In this document: positions 17,649 to 26,512 of the stretch, in pieces
Layout: each line of letters opens with the position of its first letter
Position numbering within the stretch: the stretch's first letter is position 1
NCBI GenBank assembly: GCA_035627835.1
Contig: DASPKX010000172.1
Coordinates: 1-64,000, forward strand
DNA: 64,000 nucleotides
Reading direction: 5' to 3'
Source of the DNA: DASPKX01 sp035627835
Lineage (GTDB): Bacteria; Verrucomicrobiota; Verrucomicrobiia; Limisphaerales; SXQI01
The notes under the pieces: model-generated
Database searches by the model: none
Told to the model about the DNA's origin: nothing
What the model saw: only the letters and a program-made list of their open reading frames with translations
Translations under genes and position numbers: made by a program

Positions 17649-17904
17649 TACATAAGAACAATCGCGCAGCTCAACGCGATTTTACAAAAATCTGCCGACT
17701 GCAAGGGTCGAAGCATAATCCAAAGCTGAGGCGGCACAGGATGGCAGGGTAGCGGAGAAATGCGGGACGGGAAATCGTTAAGCGGGCCAACGCCGAGCAC
17801 ACCAGGCTAGGCACCGCCTTATTCCACTAGGCACCATCTCCGCTGGCGATTGGCGGACAGGAATCTGCGCCCCGGGATTATGGCATGGAACGAACTGGCG
17901 TGGT
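17649..17904. other. Upstream region of sigma factor A
   Basis: Non-coding. It contains a 9-bp direct repeat (ctaggcacc at 17807 and 17827, exactly 20 bases apart) and a copy of the dispersed GACAGGAAT repeat at 17852-17871. The sigma promoter must lie here; I cannot place it with confidence. Confidence 0.45.
17852..17871. repeat. Dispersed GGACAGGAAT repeat, copy 2 (diverged)
   Basis: Reads ggcggacaggaatctgcgcc. It shares the GGCGGACAGGAAT head with the copy at 29432, while its tail has diverged. Confidence 0.5.
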
Positions 17905-17941
17905 GAGAAAAAAGCCCGGCGACCTTTAGGCCGCCAGGCTT
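17905..17941 (-). terminator. Rho-independent terminator of the collagen-Kelch gene
   Basis: On the minus strand a 13-bp stem (two G-U pairs) with a TAAA loop is followed by TTTTTTCTC. It starts 16 bases after the stop codon at 17958. Confidence 0.82.
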
Positions 17942-17957
17942 AGGGTTGAACGAGCAT

Positions 17958-19952
17958 CTACTGCTTCATGTGCAGATAGTAAGCTGTTCCTGGGTCGTAG
18001 GATTCCACGGAGGTTGAATAACCATTCTGTGTTGAACCACCGATGAGGTAAATCTGGCCATTCGAAGCTGCCACTCCCGCGTTCTCCCGACCCTGAAGCA
18101 GAGTGCCCCGGTTGATCCATTTGTTCAGATTAGAATCGTATTCAAGAATGTCAGGGAGCCTCCCGCTCGAAGGCTGACTGCCCCCAAAAAGGAAGAGCCG
18201 TCCATCAGCTGATGCCGCGTGGGTTTGATATCGTTGTTCAGGGAGAGAAGCGATGTACGACCAGGTGTTGCTAAGAGGATCAAAAACTTCGCAAGTAGCG
18301 GAGTAGCCCCCAAACACGTAGATTTTGCCTCCGGCCACGCAGGCGCCATGATAAGCTCGTGGTGACTGCATAGATGGGCCCGACCCCCAGGTCTTTGTCA
18401 CGGGATCATAGACCCAAGTAGTCTTCAACATCGTCGTGGCTCCGTAACCGCCAATCACGTAGATTTTTCCACCAAGAGTCACGGCGGCATGACCATAGCG
18501 AGCCTCCGGAAGATTCGGCCCCGCGCTCCAACCATAGCTTGGTGTGGTCAGGATATCGAGATTAGCCATCAAGGCTCCGTTCCACCCGCCGGTGAGGTAA
18601 ATCTTTCCATCGAGAGCAGCAGCGGCTGCATTGTAGCGGGGGGCAATGCCCGTGATGCCAAACCAGGCATCAACCGCTGGATCATAAAACTCAGCAGAGC
18701 CAAGGATCGGATTCGAACCTTTCCAGCCACCGAAGGTAAATATCTTGCCATTGCATTCGGCGACCGCATTGTGGCCGCGCCCGATCCCTCCAGGTATGGG
18801 CGGGCGGTTCGCGCTGGAGGCTCCAGCAACGAAGTTCAGAGAGGTCAGCAAAAAGCCTTGGAATGGGCCGGGGCTCGTCGATGCAACAAGCGCCCCAGGG
18901 ATATCGGCGATGCCAGGCCCGGCGGGGCCTTGAGGACCGATAGGTCCGGGAGGCCCTTGCACGCCTTGAGGTCCAGCTGGCCCTTGTGGGCCTGGCTGGC
19001 CTGAGGGGCCGGCGATTCCCTGCACGCCCTGCGGCCCCGTGTCGCCTTTTGGCCCTTGTGGCCCCACCGGCCCCTGAGGGCCGACTGGTCCAACTGGCCC
19101 AACTTCACCCGCCGGCCCCGGAATGCCTTGAGGGCCAGTTTCACCTTTGAAACCTTGGGGCCCCTGCGGTCCCGTAGGCCCCATCTCGCCTTGTGGACCC
19201 TGAGGCCCTACGGGGCCGGCAATTCCTCGCTCACCTTGAGGGCCAGCAGGGCCTTGTTCCCCTTTCTCGCCGGGAAGGCCCTGAATGCCTTGCGGCCCGG
19301 TCTCTCCTCGTTCGCCTTTAGGGCCTTGTGGCCCCTGTTCTCCTTGGGGGCCCTGTGGCCCGACGGGTCCGGAAAGCCCCCGCTCACCTTGAGGGCCAGC
19401 AGGGCCCTGCTCTCCTTTCTCACCCGGAATGCCTTGGACTCCTTGATCCCCTCGCTCGCCCTTGGGACCTTGAGGTCCGACAGCGCCAGTCTCTCCTTGA
19501 GGACCGGTTGGCCCCGCCAGACCCTGCGGGCCTGCCGACCCAACTGGACCGGGAACGCCACGCTCACCTTGAGGGCCCGCAACACCTTGCGGACCCGGAG
19601 GCCCAACGGGGCCCTGTGGACCCGCAGGGCCTTGAGGACCAATCGCGCCCACAGTTACATCCGCGGTGGCAACCGCGGTCTCAGCCCTAGCGGATCGGCT
19701 GATGCTTACCTGGTACGTCCCGGGTTGAACTTGTGGCAAGGCGGCGGTGATTGTGTTTTGCGCCGCGTCAACGCTGGTTGAGATTACGCTTCCGTTGAAG
19801 CGCAAGACGGGCGAGCTGATGGTTAGGTTGTCGACAGTGACTTTGAGAACGCCGCCTTCGAGCCTTGCGCTCAGTATCTGGTTGTCCGCGCTGACGCTCG
19901 CGCTGAGAGCGGCTGCCAGAGCGGCAGCAAGCAATTTCTGTTTTCTTAACAT
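17958..19952 (-). CDS. Secreted collagen-like / Kelch-repeat protein
   Basis: A 664-residue protein. Signal peptide (residues 1-22), a TIG-like beta domain (about 23-100), then about 82 uninterrupted Gly-X-Y triplets (about 102-347), then five to six Kelch repeats (about 380-655) with the typical GKIYVIGGY and diglycine strands. The collagen tract is rich in GPQ, GER and GEK triplets and contains a long internal repeat: GEKGEQGPAGPQGERG recurs 51 residues apart. Bacterial collagen-like tracts trimerise into stalks; Kelch propellers bind proteins or glycans. The predicted product is therefore a trimeric surface stalk with propeller heads. It is last in the minus-strand run led by the propeller gene at 25841. 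A good terminator follows. Confidence 0.88.
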   Translation of the reverse strand: MLRKQKLLAAALAAALSASVSADNQILSARLEGGVLKVTVDNLTISSPVLRFNGSVISTSVDAAQNTITAALPQVQPGTYQVSISRSARAETAVATADVTVGAIGPQGPAGPQGPVGPPGPQGVAGPQGERGVPGPVGSAGPQGLAGPTGPQGETGAVGPQGPKGERGDQGVQGIPGEKGEQGPAGPQGERGLSGPVGPQGPQGEQGPQGPKGERGETGPQGIQGLPGEKGEQGPAGPQGERGIAGPVGPQGPQGEMGPTGPQGPQGFKGETGPQGIPGPAGEVGPVGPVGPQGPVGPQGPKGDTGPQGVQGIAGPSGQPGPQGPAGPQGVQGPPGPIGPQGPAGPGIADIPGALVASTSPGPFQGFLLTSLNFVAGASSANRPPIPGGIGRGHNAVAECNGKIFTFGGWKGSNPILGSAEFYDPAVDAWFGITGIAPRYNAAAAALDGKIYLTGGWNGALMANLDILTTPSYGWSAGPNLPEARYGHAAVTLGGKIYVIGGYGATTMLKTTWVYDPVTKTWGSGPSMQSPRAYHGACVAGGKIYVFGGYSATCEVFDPLSNTWSYIASLPEQRYQTHAASADGRLFLFGGSQPSSGRLPDILEYDSNLNKWINRGTLLQGRENAGVAASNGQIYLIGGSTQNGYSTSVESYDPGTAYYLHMKQ

Positions 19953-19997
19953 GGGAGGGTTAGTGTTTAGAGGTGAAATGATCGGCTGAGATTTGCG

Positions 19998-22900
19998 TTA
20001 CGGCCGCTGTTGAAGCCCGGTTATTCCGCCTTCCAACAAGGTTGCAGATGAGGATGGGAGTTCGAACATTCCCGCGCCAGGTTCGTTGTCGAAGAGTTTT
20101 GCTCCTGAGGCGCGGGACCAAATCTGGAGGCGGATCCGCTGCTCAATGGCGGAGGTCACCGTCAGAAGAAACGCTGCAGGCTCGGTGTGACTTCCGAGCC
20201 GGCCCTGCCCAGCGAGATGCACAACGCCAGGCGTGGCCGTGAACCATTCCAACGCAGAACTGGCAAATTCAAGGCCATTTCGACCGCTGCTAAAAATTCG
20301 CAACTGCCCAGTGACAGCGTTCCTATCGTCGTAGCGAGCCTGGACGACAGCGTGTATTTTTTGCCCCTCAAAACTAAACCAGCCACCTCCTAAGATTCCC
20401 GGCCCCGCCGGGTCGACGACGATGATCGGATCAAGGGCGGCGTGAGCTCTCCGGCCCCAGGCATCAACCAGTTCTGCTGCAGCGAGATAGAGACCTGCCT
20501 TGGGGTAGGCTTGCTCAACCAAAAGCACGCCTTGTTGGTTCCCCGCTAAGCTGGAGGAGTTGCCAAGGCCGTCCTCGACGATAATTTTTTGGGTGGCGGG
20601 GTCGCCGAGCGCGGCGAAACTGACGGTAATTCCGACCGGCGCGCCCACCTGAGTAAGAGTGATGGAAGAATTAATGGCCACGCGCGGAGCGGCGTTGGCA
20701 ACGGCAAACAATGTTTGATTCACGCTCGGTAGCGCAGGCGAACTGGAATCACCGAGCGCGACTTCTATATATCCGCCCGTGGTTGTTCCATCTGCGTTGT
20801 CCTCTGTGACCTTGAGAGGGGTGTGCAGGCCAGCTCCGTAAACCGGTTGCCATGAAGAACCATTGAAATATATCAGTTGAAGCGCTGCTTCATTTTGGCC
20901 CGAGATGGAGGCCGGATAATAAAAGCGGGCGACGCCCACGTCACCCCCAACAACCGCGCCCACATGCAAAATGTAATAAGATGCAGCCTCGTCGTAGAAA
21001 GCAGGATTCGGGAGCGCTCCACCGAGCAACGCGCCGGCGAGGATTGCTTTGCCTTCTCCTTCATGAGCCAGTGATGCGCTCAAGGCCACTCCTGAGCCGC
21101 CGACGTTTTGCAACGCAATCGAGCCGGGGTGGCCCGCACTCGCCAGCGTCCCTGCGGCCGTAGCTAAGGACGGATCCGAGATCGTCAGCACTTTCTCAGT
21201 CGAGGCGAGTCCAGAGCTTTGCACGGCGACCTTAAGAGTCCGCAGCAACTGCCCGCCGCTTAGCGCCGCAGGATCGATTGTCGTTTCCAGTTGCTCGGAA
21301 TTTATCCAGGTGGTCAAAACTGGCTGACCATTCAGGACAATTCTGGCATCGGCGTCGAAGCTGGCCCCGCTGATTACCAACTTCACGATCCCTGCCCCGC
21401 TTGAAATCGTGTCTGGAGTCAAGGCGCTTAAGATTGGCGCGGGCGGTGTAAAGCCCCAGGCTGAAAGGAACTGGCCAGGGATCGGGCCTTGAAAAACGCC
21501 GTTCGGCAATTTCCACGCCACAGAAAGGTTGTCACCGCCGCCGCCTTCTTTGTGCAAGACCTCCACGTAATATTTCTTCCCGGCCTGAAGCGTGAGGGGG
21601 GCAGACCTGTTCTCGGGAGCGAGTGGATTGCGGCGGACGGTCGTGAGCCAATCGCGAGAATTGTTCCACTGTGGCTCATGTGCGATGAGAGCTTTGTTGA
21701 CCGGGTTGTCATCGGAGCTGAGCCAGAGTTGGCTTTGGTCATCACTGTTTACCCAAAACTCGTAAACGCCAGTCACAGGCGGATGTATAAAGCCGCGAAA
21801 ACGACTTCCGAAATTATCGGCACGATCGGATGGGGCCTCCAAATTGGTGATGACCCATGTCTCATCCGGTTCGCTGGCAAACTTTGGATTCCCTGTTAGA
21901 TCCGTGACGGCGGTTCCGTTAATATTCCTCCAGACTTCCCAAAGAATCGCCCCTGTGCCGCCGGTAAAGTCGTCATCGTTGATCAACAACTCTGCCTGAC
22001 CAGCGCCCGCGCTCAGGTACCCGGATCCGGCTGCTACTTTTACAATTAGGTTCCGGGTGCCGTCCCTAAGCTCGTTGTTCAAAGGAAGAATTGAGAGGAT
22101 GCTTGCCTCTTCACCTGCAGGGATGACAACTGTTGCAGGCAGAGCCGCGATGTTGTTGCCGCTGACCGCCGACCCGCTGTATGTCAGGTTCACGGTCAGG
22201 GGCGACGTTACCGGACCTTGGCGCTGAACCATTATTCCCGTTCCAGCAGTATCCGCCTCGGTCAGTATCGAGGCAGGCTGAGAGAGGCTCACGAAGGCGA
22301 CATTTGGCGGTGGAACTTGCAAAGAGATCTCAAAATGAGTGACCGCGCGAGCAACAGGCGCCGTGAGTTGAATGCGAACCTCATTGAAGGTCACACTGCT
22401 GCTCGTGATAGGCCAGCTAAAGCCGACGCCGATCCCACTGATGGCGTTTGGAAAATTGTTGTTAATGGTGTAGTCAACCGGCCCGGCGACCTGTGTCCCA
22501 TTGTGGTAAAATTTCATCTGAAGAGCCAACGCCCTCTCAGAGGGCTGAACCTTTGGATTAAAGTCACCGATCCCGAACCCCACCGCCTGACGCCCCGTTC
22601 CTTCGTAGTCGCGAATAGTCAGATCTTTCGAGAGCTTGAGAATAAGATTCATTGGTGTGGGCCCGACCGCGGCGCCCCCAGGCAGGTTTAACCTCCCGGA
22701 TGCCCAACCTCCCTTCCCTCCAAATTGACCCGCGTCGTAGTTGTCGGCGCTCACCGCATATTCGGTCGTTGCTGGGGTCGTGTTTTTTTGCGCTGTTTGC
22801 AACCCCGTGGAAATCTCGCGCACGGTTCGCGTCACTGGAGAAGTGATGCGCAAGCGAATCTGATTGAAGGAGATGGTCGAGCTCGTAAACGTGCGGCTGG

Positions 22901-23345
22901 AGCTGCTGGACAAATTGTCGATAGTGTGTGGAAAGGAGTTGATTTGGTTGTGAGTGATTGGAGCTGTCACATTGATGCCATTTTTCCGCAAGGCGATTTC
23001 GACCTGACACACGACATCGCCGCTCAGCACTCCAGGAACCAAACCGCCGATCCCGAAACCATAGGCCTGCCGTCCTGTGCCATCCGTGTTTGCCATCGTG
23101 AGATCCGTGGAAAGATGGATGACCACTTCAAGAGGGGTGGAACCAATACTGGCGCCCTCTGGAAGGGCCAGCCGACCGGATGCCCATCCGCCTTTCCCTC
23201 CAAATTGCCCGGCATCAAAGTTGTCCGCGCTTAAATGAAACTCGAGCGCGAGTGCGTTGCTGGATACAAAAAGGGCCAGCAGGAAGATCAGCCAACATGG
23301 TTTTACTGGCGTGATTACGAATGGTTGACGAGGGACGGGTTGCAT
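19998..23345 (-). CDS. Large secreted protein with duplicated domain, Calx-beta, PA14 and TIG domains
   Basis: About 1115 residues, counted from ATG 23345 (MQPVPRQPF, then a signal peptide ending near residue 34). Two copies of a domain of about 150 residues begin LSADNFDAGQFGGKGGWASG (about 38) and VSADNYDAGQFGGKGGWASG (about 198), exactly 160 residues apart. Next are a Calx-beta-like domain (about 348-455, ending LLINDDDF), a PA14-type carbohydrate-binding domain (about 466-630, with GVYEFWVNSDDQSQLWLS) and a TIG/IPT domain (about 636-725). The rest is beta-rich, including a PKD-like segment. The architecture indicates an extracellular adhesin or glycan-binding protein. Its gene lies between the pseudopilin and collagen-Kelch genes on the same strand. 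Confidence 0.85.
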   Translation of the reverse strand: MQPVPRQPFVITPVKPCWLIFLLALFVSSNALALEFHLSADNFDAGQFGGKGGWASGRLALPEGASIGSTPLEVVIHLSTDLTMANTDGTGRQAYGFGIGGLVPGVLSGDVVCQVEIALRKNGINVTAPITHNQINSFPHTIDNLSSSSSRTFTSSTISFNQIRLRITSPVTRTVREISTGLQTAQKNTTPATTEYAVSADNYDAGQFGGKGGWASGRLNLPGGAAVGPTPMNLILKLSKDLTIRDYEGTGRQAVGFGIGDFNPKVQPSERALALQMKFYHNGTQVAGPVDYTINNNFPNAISGIGVGFSWPITSSSVTFNEVRIQLTAPVARAVTHFEISLQVPPPNVAFVSLSQPASILTEADTAGTGIMVQRQGPVTSPLTVNLTYSGSAVSGNNIAALPATVVIPAGEEASILSILPLNNELRDGTRNLIVKVAAGSGYLSAGAGQAELLINDDDFTGGTGAILWEVWRNINGTAVTDLTGNPKFASEPDETWVITNLEAPSDRADNFGSRFRGFIHPPVTGVYEFWVNSDDQSQLWLSSDDNPVNKALIAHEPQWNNSRDWLTTVRRNPLAPENRSAPLTLQAGKKYYVEVLHKEGGGGDNLSVAWKLPNGVFQGPIPGQFLSAWGFTPPAPILSALTPDTISSGAGIVKLVISGASFDADARIVLNGQPVLTTWINSEQLETTIDPAALSGGQLLRTLKVAVQSSGLASTEKVLTISDPSLATAAGTLASAGHPGSIALQNVGGSGVALSASLAHEGEGKAILAGALLGGALPNPAFYDEAASYYILHVGAVVGGDVGVARFYYPASISGQNEAALQLIYFNGSSWQPVYGAGLHTPLKVTEDNADGTTTGGYIEVALGDSSSPALPSVNQTLFAVANAAPRVAINSSITLTQVGAPVGITVSFAALGDPATQKIIVEDGLGNSSSLAGNQQGVLLVEQAYPKAGLYLAAAELVDAWGRRAHAALDPIIVVDPAGPGILGGGWFSFEGQKIHAVVQARYDDRNAVTGQLRIFSSGRNGLEFASSALEWFTATPGVVHLAGQGRLGSHTEPAAFLLTVTSAIEQRIRLQIWSRASGAKLFDNEPGAGMFELPSSSATLLEGGITGLQQRP

Positions 23346-23487
23346 AGTTTTTCGCTGGATAAAAAACGTGAATTTGACAAAGGAATCGCTTCGCTTCCCC
23401 GTTTCTTTCACAAAAAAGAAATTTTTTATTTGAAGATCTGCTGCCGACGAAAACCGCGCGCTTACAAGGGTGGTCAGCGGGACGGGG

Positions 23488-24324
23488 TCACGGTGCCTGG
23501 GCGCGGATCCACTCGGAGTAATAAGGAGTTGCGCGGCGGAGATACTCTGCGTCGTCGTTCGCTTTGAAGACTGACGAATAACTGCTCAGATACGCGGTAT
23601 ACCGCGCGGGGAAGCGTGTGTCGCGCAGCCACCGTTTTGTCGCCACATGGCCGTCGGCAAAAGCGAGGACGCCAGAACCATTGTGGAGCGATGAAGGAAC
23701 ATCAACCCAGGACCAAAATTTCTCCGGACCGGGGTCGAACGAAGGATAAAAGAGGCTGTCAGGATGCGTGTCAATGAAAGTGAACACGCTGGTGGGATCA
23801 TGCTGGGCAAACGCTTGCAACTTTTGCGGCCCAAAGAGCGTTTTTTCAGGGTAGCAATGTGCCTGGCCGCCCACATACAGATTTAGGGAATAGCTGCGAA
23901 CCCGCGCCGCCTTGGCAGCGGCATTGCGCAAAGAGATCTGGCTCCGATCCGAGGGGCACTTAAAGATCCGCGGCTCGCGAATTTGCGTGGCGATGCGAGC
24001 GTAGTGCGGATTGACGAGGAGGGCGGTGTTGGTGTTGTCAGTATTGGCGGCTGAAAAATCGAGCAGCCCTTGAATCCACCACAGCGATCCCGATTTGGTT
24101 CGATCACCTAGATCGTTGATGGTGTTCGGTAAAAGTTTTCCGTCGTTTTCATCGGCGTAGGTCTGCCAGGCAAGCTGAAGCTGCTTGAGGTTGCCGACGC
24201 ACACGGTCTTCCGCCCATGCTCCGACGCGCGGGAAACCGCCGGAAGCAAGAGGCTCACCAAGATCGCGATCACCGCGATGCAGATGAGCATCTCGATCAA
24301 CGTGAAGCCGCGCTCTCGTTTCAT
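23488..24324 (-). CDS. Orphan type II/IV pseudopilin-like protein (copy B)
   Basis: A 278-residue protein starting MKRERGFTLIEMLICIAVI, a canonical prepilin peptidase site (G before F, Glu at +5) followed by the hydrophobic N-terminal helix. The C-terminus has SLHNGSGVLAFADGHV, the same H...DGHV motif as copy A at 10644. The ATG at 24324 overlaps the TGA of the upstream propeller gene (ATGA), so translation is probably coupled. A longer in-frame reading up to 24474 lies within that gene and lacks a plausible leader. Same gene pair order (propeller, then pseudopilin) as in copy A. Confidence 0.88.
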   Translation of the reverse strand: MKRERGFTLIEMLICIAVIAILVSLLLPAVSRASEHGRKTVCVGNLKQLQLAWQTYADENDGKLLPNTINDLGDRTKSGSLWWIQGLLDFSAANTDNTNTALLVNPHYARIATQIREPRIFKCPSDRSQISLRNAAAKAARVRSYSLNLYVGGQAHCYPEKTLFGPQKLQAFAQHDPTSVFTFIDTHPDSLFYPSFDPGPEKFWSWVDVPSSLHNGSGVLAFADGHVATKRWLRDTRFPARYTAYLSSYSSVFKANDDAEYLRRATPYYSEWIRAQAP

Positions 24325-25841
24325 GGAACACGCCGCAAGCGAAAGAATTCCACGGCTTGCAGAGCAGTCGGCTGGATCACCACTGGCGGTGTGCTGCTGC
24401 CTTCCAATAAATGCCAGGAGTTCACTGCGAGCGTCGTGCTTCGCTCCAGCACGTAACCGGCCGCAGGCGGCCAAGTCAGTGTAAGCACACCCTCAGAATT
24501 TCTCGTCATCGCCAAGGCAGGAGGAGGGGGGGGCGCGCGAAAGCCCGTGATGGCTATGAATTGAGATTCTGCAAAAATGTACCCATTCGTCGGTGAAAAC
24601 ATCTTTAGATGCGTCCCGTCTCCTCCGATTGGAGAGGTTGCTAAAAGAGACATCTTGCCGTCGTCTGCCACTCGATAAAGGGCTTCATTGGTCGAGTTAG
24701 ACTCCGCGAGGAAAAATGTCTCGCCTCCGAACCGATCCACGGAACCACCGTAGTCATAGCGAATCCAGGTGAACTTGCCATCGCGGAACCCGAGCAGAAC
24801 CGGGGACCCGAATTCTGGATTAGGCTTTCCACCGGCAACGGGCACGGTTCCTGGGAGCACACTCCTGTTCGCAATTCCGTAAACCACACCCTGACCCTGT
24901 TCATCCAAGGCGAGCTTTTCCGCCCAAATTGTGCCCGTTCCGCGCAGGCTGGCCACCGAGAGTTGGTCCCCATTCCCACTGAACCGGCCCACCACCATGC
25001 TGCCTGTTGAAAGGGAGGTTTTAGCGAAGGAATCGTTCATCCCTGCTGTAGCCGCAAACGTTATTCCGCCATCGCTTGTTGTGCAGGCATCGTAGATGAA
25101 CCCGACAAACGGGAAATTCTTGAGCCAAACGGCCCTGCCGTCCGAATCAAGTTTTAGAAGCACCTTGTTGTAGTTGGTGCATGCGACCCCATCGTAACGA
25201 AGGGTGTCTCCTGACCCGAAAAGATAAGTATTACCGGCGGCGTCCTGGGTTCCCGCTTCGATGCGCATTCCCTCCTGATTTGAGGTGCCTTTCGCCCAGA
25301 GAAGCTCCCCGGATGAAGTGAACTTGGCGACTACCAAATCAAACCTGCCAAGGGTGAACGGGTCGCCATGATCAAAAGTGGAGCCGTCTTCGAACGTTAC
25401 CGTGCCAACCAGAAAACTTCCTGCAACGGTGATGTTCCCTTCACGATCGGGACCGAACCCTTGTAGATCCAGGGTGCTTCCGTTCCCGATGATCTTGTGC
25501 CACAGAAGTTTGCCTTCGCTGCTGAGCTTTCCAATAATGCTGCCGGTCCGGCCGCGCTCCGTGGAGACTGTTTCCTCTCCTACTGAAAACGTCCCGTAGG
25601 GAAGCTTCTGCACAAAGTAAAGGTCCGCGCCTGAGCGCAGGAGATGTGGGTCCATGTAGAAATAGGTTGGAAGGCCCTCAGGGTTGCTGATAGGCCCAGA
25701 ACGCCACTCCCACTCACGAATCAGTTCCGCGGTTGCGGCACATTTCAGAGGCAAAATGAGCAAGCTGATTATCCAGGCTGACAGCAGCCACAAACGCTTC
25801 GCACTGTTCCGACACATCGAGAAACCTATCGCTCTTAGCAT
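24321..25841 (-). CDS. Secreted beta-propeller (SBBP-like) protein with shared C-terminal module (copy B)
   Basis: A 506-residue protein with a hydrophobic signal segment (about residues 15-36). Repeats such as GKLSSEGKLLWHK, AKFTSSGELLWAKG and LKLDSDGRAVWLK alternate with DAAGNTYLFG-type strands, as in the protein at 11558. The C-terminus (LTLTWPPAAGYVLERSTTL, a Trp, then EFFRLRRVP) is the shared module. It is divergent from the ECF sigma gene at 25907 with only 65 bases between them and is coupled by a 4-base overlap to the pseudopilin gene. It is probably the first target gene of that sigma factor. The start may instead be the ATG at 25817. Confidence 0.8.
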   Translation of the reverse strand: MLRAIGFSMCRNSAKRLWLLSAWIISLLILPLKCAATAELIREWEWRSGPISNPEGLPTYFYMDPHLLRSGADLYFVQKLPYGTFSVGEETVSTERGRTGSIIGKLSSEGKLLWHKIIGNGSTLDLQGFGPDREGNITVAGSFLVGTVTFEDGSTFDHGDPFTLGRFDLVVAKFTSSGELLWAKGTSNQEGMRIEAGTQDAAGNTYLFGSGDTLRYDGVACTNYNKVLLKLDSDGRAVWLKNFPFVGFIYDACTTSDGGITFAATAGMNDSFAKTSLSTGSMVVGRFSGNGDQLSVASLRGTGTIWAEKLALDEQGQGVVYGIANRSVLPGTVPVAGGKPNPEFGSPVLLGFRDGKFTWIRYDYGGSVDRFGGETFFLAESNSTNEALYRVADDGKMSLLATSPIGGDGTHLKMFSPTNGYIFAESQFIAITGFRAPPPPPALAMTRNSEGVLTLTWPPAAGYVLERSTTLAVNSWHLLEGSSTPPVVIQPTALQAVEFFRLRRVP

Positions 25842-25906
25842 TGGAATCTTTCATGGATTTTAATTTTTTTGGAAAGATATTTGCGTTTCACTCGATAAGT
25901 TTTTGA
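25842..25906. promoter_or_regulatory. Divergent promoter region, sigma factor B / propeller B
   Basis: 65 bases must contain promoters for both divergent units unless one lies inside a gene. The stretch is AT-rich. On the plus strand ggaaag (25871) and cgataa (25893) are 16 bases apart and resemble an ECF-type -35/-10 pair, but this would leave almost no leader before the sigma ATG. Tentative. Confidence 0.35.
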
Positions 25907-26512
25907 ATGAGTGAGCTTGGAGAAACCCGAGTTAGCCTCCTCCTGCGCTTGAAAAACGCGGATGACCAGGAGAGTTGGCGCCAATTCTTCGACTCTTACT
26001 GGCGTTTCATTTACTCCGTGGCTTTGCGAAGCGGCCTTTCTGAAGCGGACGCTGAGGATGTGGTGCAAGAAACGATTTTGGGCATCGTTCGATCAATGGG
26101 CACGTTCGAGTATCGTCCCGAGTCTTGTTCGTTCAAGGGTTGGCTCGTGCACATTACCAAGCGCCGGATCATTGACCACCATCGCAAAAAAGCGCGCAGC
26201 CAATCACTGCACGCCAGGTTCACCGAAGAAGCTTCCACCGCCACGGAGGATCCCTCGTTGAACGTCGATTGGGATGCTGAGTGGGAGCGGAATCTCTTTG
26301 AAGCAGCTCTTGATCGGTTGAGAGAGAAGGCTTCTCCTACTCACTTTCAAATCTTCGATCTAGTCGCGATTAAAGGAGTGAACTCGAACGAAGTCGCGCG
26401 CGCTTTCAACGTCAGCACGGCCTCTGTGTATCTGATCAAACATAGATTAGCGCGGGGGCTGGCAAAGGAAGCCAATGCTCTGCGCAAAGCATCGGAAGCT
26501 CCCGTGCCATGA
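25907..26512 (+). CDS. ECF-type RNA polymerase sigma factor (copy B)
   Basis: A 201-residue ECF sigma factor. Region 2 has WRQFFDSYWRFIYSVALRSG and AEDVVQETILG; SFKGWLVHITKRRIIDHH follows. Region 4 has GVNSNEVARAFNVSTASVYL. It matches sigma factor A at 16995 along its whole length, including the unusual FKGWL element, so the two are clear paralogues. Its stop overlaps the start of a 59-codon frame (ATGA, 26509-26512) that runs into the kinase gene. No classical anti-sigma gene is present; the transmembrane kinase is the likely controller. Targets are probably the divergent propeller-pseudopilin-adhesin-collagen run. Confidence 0.9.
   Translation: MSELGETRVSLLLRLKNADDQESWRQFFDSYWRFIYSVALRSGLSEADAEDVVQETILGIVRSMGTFEYRPESCSFKGWLVHITKRRIIDHHRKKARSQSLHARFTEEASTATEDPSLNVDWDAEWERNLFEAALDRLREKASPTHFQIFDLVAIKGVNSNEVARAFNVSTASVYLIKHRLARGLAKEANALRKASEAPVP

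Noticed and set aside
18900..19650. Possible CRISPR or tandem DNA repeat suggested by dense ggccctgagg-like units
   Set aside because: The periodicity is 9 bases and follows Gly-X-Y codons; it encodes the collagen tract and has no spacer structure.
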